From the NCBI RefSeq assembly GCF_027596085.1, contig NC_072466.1, forward strand, positions 21,472,905-21,536,904: a DNA stretch of 64,000 bases. The letters run 5' to 3'. The stretch's first letter is position 1. Every line of letters begins with the position of its first letter. Below the pieces are notes generated by a model, which was given only the letters and a program-made list of their open reading frames with translations, was not told the origin of the DNA and ran no database searches. This DNA is from Anoplopoma fimbria (Eukaryota > Chordata > Actinopteri > Perciformes > Anoplopomatidae). Positions 10,647 through 20,600 of the stretch are shown here, in pieces. The translations under genes and the position numbers were made by a program.

Positions 10647-10800
10647 AAGATAAGATAAGATAAGATAAGATAAGATAAGATAAGATAAGATAATCCTTTA
10701 TTAGTCCCGCAGCGGGGAAATTTGCAGACTTACAACAGCATAGAGTAAAGTGCACACAAGAGACATAGTAGAAGAAGACAAGCTAAAAATAAAAAATAAA
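10647..10800 (-). mobile_element. LINE 3' end with a (TTATC)n tail
   Basis: On the minus strand this reads toward AATTTCCCCGCTGCGGGACT then AATAAAGGATTATC followed by about nine TTATC units (10647-10692). A LINE 3' terminus with a short tandem tail is typical of L2/CR1-like elements. The same tail recurs as a 59-bp insertion at 24740-24798. The upstream limit of the copy is unclear because the following sequence is duplicated and A-rich. Confidence 0.65.
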
Positions 10801-10816
10801 AAATAAAAATAAAATA

Positions 10817-11043
10817 AAACAAGTATTATAAATAAGCAATAAAAAAAAAAAAAACAGAAGAAAAAACAACAATAACTGAAATATTATATTTACAGACAGA
10901 GAAAAAAACAACAACTATTTTAACTATTTTAAACTTTTTTTTAACTAAATATATCCTTTTGTTCTTGTTTTTACTAATTCACACAGACCCTTTATAAGAA
11001 CACTACTAAAAGAAGGACAGGCTTCCAATACAGTAAGGAGAAA
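10817..11043 (+). repeat. Segmental duplication block B
   Basis: Matches 11371-11605, apart from A and T run lengths. It begins AAACAAGTATTATAAATAAG and ends GCTTCCAATACAGTAAGGAG. It lies directly before block A', giving the order B-A'-B'. Confidence 0.95.
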
Positions 11044-11047
11044 AAAA

Positions 11048-11373
11048 AGATACACAATCAGCTATCTTTTAGTTTTAACAGCTGAATCAATGCCCAAAGA
11101 CCGTATTCAGTAAGAGAAGGAAAATAGGCCATAACATTTGTTCTGATTGGTCTAAAGTCTTGAAATCTGGTACAAACATACTTTGGGTAAGTGTCATTTT
11201 ACAATCAACACTTGAAAGGATGAAGGCACTTGCAAATTACAAGGTAACACAAAATGTAAACCATACTTTGGTGTTTCATTTTTTCCTCTTTACTTAAGAG
11301 TGTACCTAAACACTGGCAACATAGTAGAAGGACTATTTTGGGTAGATAATAATAATAATAAATATAAAAAAAA
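11048..11373 (+). repeat. Segmental duplication block A'
   Basis: Second copy of 8753-9071, set exactly between the two B copies. It carries an extra patch, ACATAGTAGAAG (11319-11330), which also occurs in the LINE tail sequence at 10763-10774 but is absent from block A. Confidence 0.95.
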
Positions 11374-11605
11374 CAAGTATTATAAATAAGCAATAAAAAA
11401 AAAAAAAAAACAGAAGAAAAAACAACAATAACTGAAATATTATATTTACAGACAGAGAAAAAAACAACAACTATTTTAACTATTTTTAACTTTTTTTTTT
11501 TTAACTAAATATATCCTTTTGTTCTTGTTTTTACTAATTCACACAGACCCTTTATAAGAACACTACTAAAAGAAGGACAGGCTTCCAATACAGTAAGGAG
11601 AAAAA
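11371..11605 (+). repeat. Segmental duplication block B'
   Basis: Second copy of 10817-11043 with longer A and T homopolymers. The junctions with A' lie in A-rich runs. Confidence 0.95.
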
Positions 11606-11639
11606 CAATAATATAAAAGTACACTACAGAGACTTTTAG

Positions 11640-11852
11640 GACGCACATTGTTTCCTGTGCCCTTCAGAGATCCCTACGTTTTCCCAGAAACCCTCCAAAC
11701 AAGACCTCAGTGCGCAGCTGCCCACCCAGCATGATGCTCGGATAGTGGCTTCATCAGCATCCGGCAAACAAGTAGAGGACCAGGGGAACTTTTTGTTATC
11801 GCCCCAGCACTGCCCGGACCGTGTCCCGCTGTCCTGCCCGCCGGGTGTCCGT
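11640..11852 (+). other. Candidate noncoding 5' exon and promoter-like sequence
   Basis: GC content and CpG frequency rise sharply at about 11640-12030 relative to the AT-rich flanks. TCCGT|GTGAGT at 11852/11853 could be a donor, though the base before GT is not consensus. Several short ATG-to-stop frames would make it a UTR exon. The start is arbitrary. CTAGC/GTTAGC words follow at 11915-11960. It may belong to an unidentified plus-strand gene or be only a CpG-rich patch. Confidence 0.3.
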
Positions 11853-12328
11853 GTGAGTTAACCGAACCCTCCGATAACAGAACAGAACCCTCCGAGGAGC
11901 CAGCTGTGGGTTAGCAGGCAGCGGCTAGCGGCTAGCAACTTAAGCTAGCTAGCTCGGTTGAGCCCGTACAGTCAGTGAGTGAGTCAGTGAGCTAAACGGT
12001 CTTGGGTCGGTAACATGAAGCCACATGTCCCGCAGTGATGATGACACTTCTAGTTGGCACAGCGAGGCTTTCTGTAACGTTGTTAAAGGTTGATGCTAGC
12101 TTGGCTGATGGGCTCTGCTGTGATTTGACGTTAAAGGCCGAAGCTGTAACCATAACGACAGCTTACAACCTGGAACTAACCTTCAGGAAAAGCAACACTT
12201 AGAATAGTTTAGTTTGAGTTTGAGTTTGTTGCTGAGTGCGGAAGAAAGTGCAACACTTGGACGTGAATGAGTGTAACATGAGCTTATTATTAGTCAACCG
12301 AGACATGTCTGAAACGGCATCTTATTAT

Positions 12329-12820
12329 ATACATTATACTACACAGACACAGACAATATATACATACTATACAACTACACAGACACAGACAATAAATACA
12401 CATACTATACAACTACACAGACACAGACAATAAATACACATACTATACAACTACACAGACAATAAATAAACATACTATACAACTACATACTATACAACTA
12501 CACAGACAATAAATACACATACTATACAACTACACAGACAATAAATACACATACTATACAACTACACAGACAATAAATACACATACTATACAACTACACA
12601 GACAATAAATACACATACTATACAACTACACAGACAATAAATACACATACTATACAACTACACAGACAATAAATACACATACTATACAACTACACAGACA
12701 ATAAATACACATACTATACAACTACACAGACAATAAATACACATACTATACAACTACACAGACAATAAATACACATACTATACAACTACACAGACAATAA
12801 ATACACATACTATACAACAA
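12329..12820 (+). repeat. 32-bp minisatellite, about 15 units
   Basis: Tandem array of GACAATAAATACACATACTA plus TACAACTACACA, with successive GACAATAAA starts 32 bases apart (for example 12569 and 12601). The first units carry an extra ACAGACAC and some are shortened. It abuts LINE-derived sequence on the right. There are no spacers, so it is not a CRISPR array. Confidence 0.95.
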
Positions 12821-13130
12821 AATAAAGATAGAACAGGAATAAAAATGTACAGTATATCCACATGGGGGGTGGTCAGCATGTTGACAGACTGTGGTCTCCG
12901 CTGTTGTTGTACAGTCTGATGGCAGTGGGCACAAATGAGCGTCTGAAGCGCTCCGTCCTGCTCTTTGGCTGAAAGAGCTGCCCAGCTGCCACAGTTCCTC
13001 ATGGAGCGGGTGAGAGGGATTGTCCAGGATGGCTCCGAGTTTGGCCTTCATCCTCCTCTCACCCACTGACTCCAGACTGTCCAGCCTGGAGTCAGTGGGT
13101 GAGAGGAGGATGAAGGCCAAACTCGGAAAC
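12821..13130 (-). pseudogene. LINE ORF2 C-terminal fragment, frameshifted
   Basis: The minus strand encodes ERRMKAKLGAILDNPSHPLH followed by ELWQLGSSFSQ. After a frame change it reads TERFRRSFVPTAIRLYN. This is the conserved end of the ORF2 (reverse transcriptase) protein of fish L2/CR1/jockey-like retrotransposons. Only the last roughly 70 codons are present and at least one frameshift breaks the frame, so it is a dead fragment. It contains one arm of the fold-back at 13034-13127. Confidence 0.75.
13034..13127. repeat. Fold-back inverted duplication, 42-bp perfect arms
   Basis: 13034-13075 is the exact reverse complement of 13086-13127, separated by 10 bases (ACTGTCCAGC). The left arm continues the LINE ORF2 sequence. 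The right arm is an inverted extra copy where the LINE alignment should continue, so the duplication arose within or after this LINE copy. Confidence 0.95.
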
Positions 13131-15220
13131 TTATGGAAACATATATCAGGGCAATGGTGTGCTTCTCTCCCGTCGGAAAATGTCGTCACTACGGTTGTTG
13201 TGAACATTCCTGTGCTCTGCTCTCCTGCTGTGTTTGCTTGTGTTGTTGCAGAACATGTTTGCTCACTGGGAATGGAGACTGGTCCCCCGCTCACTGTTGC
13301 TGATGGTTTGTCTCGACTCATTGGTTTGAACACCTGGTTGTGTTCGAATCTTTGTCTCTTTCGCCAGTAGCTTAATTAAACCCATAACATATCACTCCGC
13401 TTTCTTAATGTCTTCTCAGTCTCTGGAAACAGAACATAGCAGCTTTGACATCTTGTTCTCCTCTTTTGTTTTGTTTTTCATCACAAATTCTACTTTTCTT
13501 ATTCTCATTCCATTCTTTTTTATATTTTTCTTAGTCACATACCTGGAAGCAATCATTTAGCTATGTCTCTTTTTGTTTGTTTCAAAGTAGGGATGCACCA
13601 CTCAGACTATTTCCAGTACAGATACCTGGGCTTTGGGTATCGGCCAATACGGGTACCAATCTGAAATCAGTGTTTAGTTGTTTTCTTTATCTAACATCAG
13701 GCTTTAAACATTACATTTTCTAACTTTGTAAAACTAAACGTAACAAATAAATACATAGTTATACATTAACTGAATTATTTATTATTAAAGTTATGAATCA
13801 CTCCAGCAGCTTGGTAAAAAAAAAATCAGGAATCCAGAATATAATGTATATAGTATAAACATATTAGATTGAATTGAATAGATTGGCAGCATTGTCACGA
13901 TGCCGATATCGGTATTGTTATCTGTCCGCTATACAACATTAAGGTATTCCAAGGCTTTAAGAGGTGTTACGTTGCAAACATTGAATTCAGTCTTTGTGAT
14001 CTAAATGGTGAACTTTTTAGCACAAAAATGTCGAGCACCATCAACAGATCCCTATCTAATTCAGGCTTGATGGTAGTAAGTAGTCAAGTTAACTTCAGGT
14101 TTTAGCCAGAGAGGAAGAAGGACTTCATTATGGAAAAAGGGAAAAGATACCGCGTGCATGCGGACCGATCACTAAGCTCTGCGTCATTAGTTTGTTTGAG
14201 CGTTTCTCTCACGAGCATTAGTGAACTAATCCTCTTCTCATAGCTCCTCATCATAGGAACGTGACAAGCAGCTTTTGAGCCGCAGAGCTGGGCAAAGTGG
14301 GCAAAATGAAAGGCAAAGAGCACTGGGTTAGTGGGTCGAAACCGAAAGGGAAAACATTGGCTTCAGCACAGCGTTAGTGCTGAAACTCTATAGCAGTGTT
14401 CCTCTGCCTCGTCTGAACCACAGCCAGAACACTACTCTCGCCCCCACAGTCTCGGTCAACCTTCATTATTGTGTTGCTTTTATTCAGCTTTATAGTGGAC
14501 GCATACCTATATAGTTCTAGCCACAATCCAGCAACTCACAAAGAGAGGTTTAAGGTGTTAGTGTAAGGATTTCTTCAGAAGCATCACAATTAGGGGATCT
14601 ACGGATCACAAAACTTGCGGTTTGGATTGTATCACAGTTTTGAGTCACGGATCGGATCAGCAGAATTTTTTTGGGGGATAAATATAACTTTTAGAGATGC
14701 CCAGTTTGTTTTGTCGCCAATACCGATTAAGCCATATTTGCCGATACAGATTGTTTTTGTTTTGTTTAAGCAGCAATTAATATTTTTTTCACCAGTGTCC
14801 TGAACTCTGTGTTAAAAAAATCTGGAATGTAATTATTTTGCTTTGTTATAGTTATAGTTATCTTTTGTTGTTATTTGCACAAAAACTCTCATTTGAATGA
14901 TTATGAAATAAAAGATTGTATTTTTATTGACTTTTTATTTCACCTACTACAATTGACCAATTGAACAACATAGGGACGTACACTGCCCACATTCAAGAGC
15001 AACATGTGTTCAAATTGCAGAATAGATCCGGTCTGAGAGAAGCTTTCTGATTTGCAGTCTTTTTGTTAATCAACATCACAGTATATCTCCCTCCTATTTG
15101 GACTTTGCAAGACAGCCTTACCCTGAACAGGGTATCAGTATAAGCACTGAGCACAAAATACGCATACTACTCTTAACACAGAGTCAGATCAGTATGGGTA
15201 ATGTGTGCTCCAGACAACAG
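13131..15220. other. Single-copy-looking stretch with fragments of old repeats
   Basis: 13588-13960 and 14690-14780 contain GATACC/CCGATA-type words (GGGTATCGGCCAATACGGGT, CCAATACCGATTAAGCC), which I take to be remnants of a common fish repeat. No exon or RNA gene was recognised. The short minus-strand frame at 14102-14323 has no family resemblance. Confidence 0.4.
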
Positions 15221-15560
15221 GGCTCCAACTAAGGATTCATTTCATTGTCAACTCATCTGTCAATTACTTTCTCGATTAATCGATTAGTTGTTTGGTCTAT
15301 AAAATGTAAGATAATAGTAAAAAAATGTTGATCAAATGTTGTTTCCCAAAGCTCAAATATATTTGATATTCAGTTTACTGTTATAGAGGAGTAAGAAAGC
15401 AGAAAACTATGAACATTTAAGAAGCCGGAATAAGAGAATTAGGACTGTTGTGTCTTTTTAAATAGGAATTTTATAAAAACAGATTCATTGATCTTCAAAA
15501 GAGTTGTCGATTAATTGAATATTTGACAACTAATTGATTAAACATTGCCGCTCCACTAGA
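15221..15560 (+). repeat. Dispersed teleost repeat (TCGATTAATCGATTAG type)
   Basis: Contains TCTCGATTAATCGATTAGTT, GTTTGGTCTATAAAATGT, CAGTTTACTGTTATAGAGGA and AAGAAGCCGGAATAAGAGAA, the order I know from a repeat abundant in spiny-rayed fish. A related CGACTAATCGACTGAAG segment is at about 190-210. No coding capacity. Confidence 0.65.
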
Positions 15561-15768
15561 CACGTTCTGTCAGTGCAAGTGACTTGATGAACTGTGTAAA
15601 GTGTGGAATGTCACAGAGGCGTTTTGAGGGTTTTTTTTCTAGACTGATGAAAAAAAACATAAATGTGAACACAGTCAGTTTCTGTTAATCTGTGGGGAGA
15701 CATGTGGTGTCCGCTGGGAAATTGATTGGCATCTTTTAAGTGACAATTCAATGCTTTTCTCTTATCAG

Positions 15769-15856
15769 AGTTGGTCGGAGGCTGCCAGGTCAGGTCATCG
15801 CAGCGCTGTCAGGAACGAGGAAACGGAAAACACAGACCTCAGCCAATCAACTCTCA
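15769..15856 (+). other. Candidate 88-nt exon, plus strand
   Basis: A pyrimidine-rich run ends in CTTATCAG before 15769, and CTCA|GTGAGT follows at 15856/15857, so both splice signals are good. The enclosed 88 nt are open in all three frames and have higher GC than the flanks. No reading frame resembled a protein I know. It could be an untranslated or early coding exon of a plus-strand gene, or a chance pairing of sites. Confidence 0.35.
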
Positions 15857-16277
15857 GTGAGTACCTGGAACATGTTCGGTTTTTTTCCCCCATCATCCCA
15901 TGCATCTGTACCCTCCTCCCTGAAGCTGTCCTCTTTGTCTCTATTTGGGATCCTCTTGTAGTTCCATGTATGATTCAGAAAAAGGCCACTAGGGGGAAGT
16001 CTCATGCCAACTAATCCCCAACATCAGCCCAGTAGTCACCACTGAACAGAATGATGATAGAAAAAAAGTGTGTGGACTCAGCGTTGCCTTCGTAAATACA
16101 ATCTTTCTAGAGTGAAGAGGCAAAATTTCCATTTGAATGCTATTTAACGTAGTTCTTGTGATTTCTAAATTATATCATGATGCCCACATGAGCTATCTAG
16201 ATACCATTGTGAAAGACATAATGTTACATTTAAAGTGTAATGCTTAAAGTATTGATAGCTGTGAGACCTTTCCATAT

Positions 16278-16640
16278 AGGGCTGGGGATAAGTCCAAAAT
16301 CTTCAATCCTCAAATAGCTCATTTCATATCTCAATAACAACACCTATCACGAAGTGGCATGTTCTCTTTATTATTATGTCATTAAATACATAGATAGTCT
16401 ACACCACAAAACCACATGGTTCTGCATACTCTCGTGTGAATTAAATGCCTAACTAGTACAGAGTTTGTTCTCATTTAGGTAAGAACTTTAGTGCAAAAAA
16501 ATCAGATTTTCTGAGAAAATATATGCTTTTTAATATCAATTCAGATGACATACCAGTGTATCTCAATCTATGATTTCATCACAATATGATTCCATTGAAA
16601 GACTTATATTCATATTGAATAATCACCCAGCCCTTTTTCA
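16278..16640 (+). repeat. Short element with GGGCTGGG terminal inverted repeats
   Basis: Starts TATAGGGCTGGGGATAA and ends AATAATCACCCAGCCCTTTT, so the ends are inverted. The inside is AT-rich and noncoding. This fits a small nonautonomous transposon-like repeat. Confidence 0.55.
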
Positions 16641-19600
16641 ATAGTGTGACCCCAGTAAAGTAGAAATGTAGCTAGAATAGAGAGGCACCAGTGTACTATC
16701 ATGTTATTACTGAAACACTGTGAAGTATTGAGACCGATGTCTGAACTATTAAACACCCGTGAGGACTAATGAAGCTCCGTTATGTGCTGAATGAATTTTA
16801 ATACTAACAGGTGATATTTCGTAACATAAACTCTTTCAATCTTTTTCAACAAACTGTATCGGTGTGGTAATTCTCCCCAATGTTGTTTCTAGAAAACAGC
16901 TCAGTTATCTCTCTATCTGTTGCGATTTATTGGTTTTTTTTTTAATACGCTATGAGTCACTAAGGCCGGTTCTCGGAGCAGCTATCTGTTCAAAGAGAAA
17001 CTTCAATCTAGAACAGAATGGAACAGAGTCTAGGCTTCTGATTTTTACAGATAAATGTGTCCCCCTCCAAAATGCCACACATACGTTTACTTTTCTCTCT
17101 CCTCCCTCCCAGTCAACCCCCTCTTCACTGTCCTTGTCTGCTTGTTATATCTAAATCCCCCCCTCTCCACCCACTCACCCAACCCCACACACCCCTTTCC
17201 GAAATGTCTCTGAATCCCTCCGTCCCGGCCTCTCGGCCCTTATGAACAACTGGCCTCGGACAGCTGGCTCTAACAGCTGCTCGCCATCTTAGGTTTTGGC
17301 CCATCTCCATCTGGGCAACTTCTTTCACAGCGTCGTCCTTCTGCAAGCCGGCCTGTCTGTTTCTAAATCAGTCTTTGTGCTGCCTTCGTGCCATTCAGCC
17401 AAATGTATGCCAAAGCCAAAACCCAGAGTTTAATACGGCATCAATGTTGGAAGTATTTATGATGCCTCCATTTGCTCTTACAGCCTTGATTTGTGTATTA
17501 ACCTTTGGGGAAAAAAGCGGTCCTTTTGGTGTTCGAATTCTGCCAGTAAAATGGTTATTTTCCACATCTGTTATCTTGTGCTGACACCAGCATTTATCTC
17601 CATTTCATCAGAATGAATTCAGTGTGTCATCTGCGCTGTAACAGCCTGGTCTACATCGTCTTTTGTCCATCTGCTGATAACGTGCTGTAAGCCTTTTTCC
17701 TGATTGTAACCGTTTGCATTCAGTTGAGGGAAATATCCTTGATCAACGGCAATAAGGGGGAAGTGAGGTCATTTTTTTTTTGCTAGAGCTGGAAAAAGAA
17801 GGTAATTGTTGATAGACCTGTCTGAAAATCTCAACCTGTTTGATTCACTGTAACTATCACTATAAATGGCCTCAAACTGGAGAACTCAAATTCCCTGCTG
17901 ACTCCGATGACCTCTTGTGCTGCTGCCGATGTGCAGTTGTTGGTATTGTAATTCATCCCGCCTCGCTACGAGCCGTATCCTGTGCTTTCTTTTCTCCTTG
18001 GGGTGGCACAAGGGTTAATCAGACCGGGAGTCCCTTGCCTGCCACCGGAGGCATGACTGCACACTTGCTGTCCATAATTCAAACTGTTGCACTGCATTCT
18101 TTGATGTGGAGCTGAGGGATGGAGACACCTGGATCTCGTGGACCCTGTGGCACCAGCATGGCTAATCTCTTCATACTGCCACACAGTATGGATTTGTTTC
18201 TTTTGGTGCTGACAGGCGGTTGGCCAGATCCACAGAAGATTTCTTGGAGAAAGAGAGATGTTGTCTAAGCTCTGAAGAGACAAAGCCTTCAACTATCCAG
18301 CCTGTCAGGGACATGGATTTAGATTAGTCTGTGATAAATATTTTGCTTTCAGTGGGGATGAAATCCAACCTGGGACTCAAATTTCAAAGTTTTTGTCTTT
18401 TTGTGGGAGGACAGTCTAAGTAGTATGTGAGATAATCCTTCGTAAATAGGCTCTTTGGTGTTGGATGTCCATTTTTGAACCTGCAAAAAAGTTTTTGGCC
18501 ACATGTGGGCAGTGGAAACAAGTTGTGAACACAAAATTGATGCCTTTTAAGTTAATATGAAAAACTGTTGTTAGTTGAAATGAGTGTTTCTGTGCAGGTG
18601 GTGAATATAAGTCCAATATTTAGTCTCTTTAAGTTTTGTTTTTGGTCTCTTCAAACTCCTTAAGGAATCCTGTGCAGGAATGAGCCTTAAAACCTGATAA
18701 TGAGTCAGCATTTTTGAACTTCTGGTTCCCTTGTCTCAGGATTGTGGCGAACACAAGCTTAACAGATTTTATTCCACAATATAAAATACGTCATTTAATA
18801 CCACTATTGTGATTTTGAAACTTTTACGTGTCTTAAAAAAGGTGGCTGGTAACAAGTGGCTAAATGTGACTAAACGCTAACTAGTCCGCCATTAGCTTAG
18901 TGACTGTGACATGAAATCATGTCACTGTGTCGTAGTTGTTTATAGCCTGACAATTTTTACTTCTGGTGATAGTATTCACGCTTCAAAAATGATAAAAGTG
19001 GTAACCATTTGTGAAGATTATCTCGCTGTACAAAACGTTTTCTTGAGGGAACCAGTGAGATGCTAACTTGGCCTTCAAAAATACATCATCCCTGCAGCAA
19101 TCTATTTATATGTCTCTTTAGCTAATTATGTTCAAAAGCGAGTCTCATCTGTCTCTGCAGCTGTTGGTTTACAAGACAATCTCACCATAAGGCCCATTTA
19201 GTAGCTGTTCTGGAGCTTTTGATTGTATCTGGAGTCCTCTCAGTCTCAACATATGTACATTCAGATTAAGAAAGTCTAAAAAAAATTACTTTTTACCAAG
19301 ATACTTGCTGAACGCACATTTGACTTTTTAAGTTACATACTTGTAGCTTGTGAACCAGCACATGACATTAGACTGCATTTGACTATATTCATAGAAGCTT
19401 ACTTAAGTTAAAAAAAATCACTTCACTTTACATAAAAAAATGCGACATGTACATGTTTTAAGTTCTGATATAATACATCCAGTTTAAATACCAGTAAACT
19501 GATGTTTCATTTGAGGCGAAATGGGATATCATAACTCCAAATGTTATGGTATTGCAATTCAAATTCAGCGCAGCCTGTCCTGTTTTGAATTAAATCTTCC

Positions 19601-20110
19601 AGATTAAATAAAATTGAAGGATAAACAAGCAGCGTTCAGATGTAGATGCCAAAAGCAGTAAATAGAAAAGCAAGGGGAACAGAGCAGTGTTGCAAGGCCC
19701 ATCTTATAAATAGCTGCACCTTGTGTGCCCTTGAATGTTGCATTTTCATCAAAGTAACCATGGAGGTGGAGAGGACAAATACAAGGATTAATAGAAAAAA
19801 TATGGTGAATACTTTAAGTATGTTTCACATTGTCCGAAAATATATTTCAAGCTAAGTGTCTGAATCCTTGGATGACTTTCTGAAGTTGTATTTTGACTGC
19901 TGATGCTGGATATATCAACCAACTTCCTCCATTACACACTCACTTGCACATGCATACAGTCTAATTAGAGGAAATGCAGCATGCAGGCTCCAGCTGCCAT
20001 ACATTCTTTTTTATTTGATCTCATTTTACAAGAATGAATTCACTCTGACCAGATTAGGAGCCACCGGTTTGCTCTAGTCCTTGACTTTTACAGTCATCAT
20101 TTACCCAATG
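16641..20110. other. Gene-free stretch with possible conserved noncoding sequence
   Basis: About 17220-18120 is evenly composed, high-complexity sequence with no repeat resemblance, the texture expected of vertebrate conserved noncoding elements. The rest is AT-rich. The short open frames on both strands overlap one another and show no codon bias or family match. Confidence 0.35.
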
Positions 20111-20119
20111 AAACTAATT

Positions 20120-20600
20120 TCTTACAACTAACTTCTTACAACACCTGGATGGGTTGACATGAAACATTTATGGCCCCCAGAGGATATATCCTACTGACTT
20201 TATTAATTCTCAACTTTTTTTCTACCGCCACACATGCGGTGGACATTTTTGACTTTTAGTGGCAAAGGTGCCCAGATGTAAGATTCCTAAAGATGTTAGT
20301 GATCCCCTGCCTCCTCCCCACCGCCACCACTAGTTCAAAGTTGTCCACTCGTTGTGTGAATTACTCAACATCCACCAGATGGATGAGTACAACATTTAGC
20401 ACAGACATTTATTTAGACCTTGGTGATCCCTGTGACTTTTCCTGTAGCACTTCCATGAGGTCGGCATGAGATTTTTTAAAATGTCTCATCATCTATTTGA
20501 TGGATCGACATGACATTTGGTGCACACATGCATGTAGTGTAGCCTCACAGAGCTGCTAGCATGGCTGAAGACTCTTGTCTTGTTTGGATAATGCTTCCTC
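20120..20600 (+). repeat. Dispersed teleost repeat family 2 (TTAGC-rich type), copy 1
   Basis: Holds GATGGATCGACATGACATTT, TTGGTGATCCCTGTGACTTT and CCTCACAGAGCTGCTAGCAT, also found in parts at 47225-47400 and 63470-63950. It is noncoding, and I recognise it as a widespread fish repeat whose formal name I do not know. Confidence 0.65.

Noticed and set aside
6300..12000. ints9 exons divergent from hmbox1, as in the human arrangement
   Set aside because: I looked for the conserved N-terminal INTS9 reading frame on the plus strand and saw none. The region is repeats and AT-rich DNA.
12329..12820. Regular repeats that could suggest a CRISPR array
   Set aside because: The 32-bp units are contiguous with no unique spacers, and the DNA is vertebrate. 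It is a minisatellite; the same applies to 41978-42241.
12746..13333. 195-codon minus-strand frame as a host gene
   Set aside because: The recognisable part is the end of a LINE ORF2, and the rest crosses a fold-back and the minisatellite.
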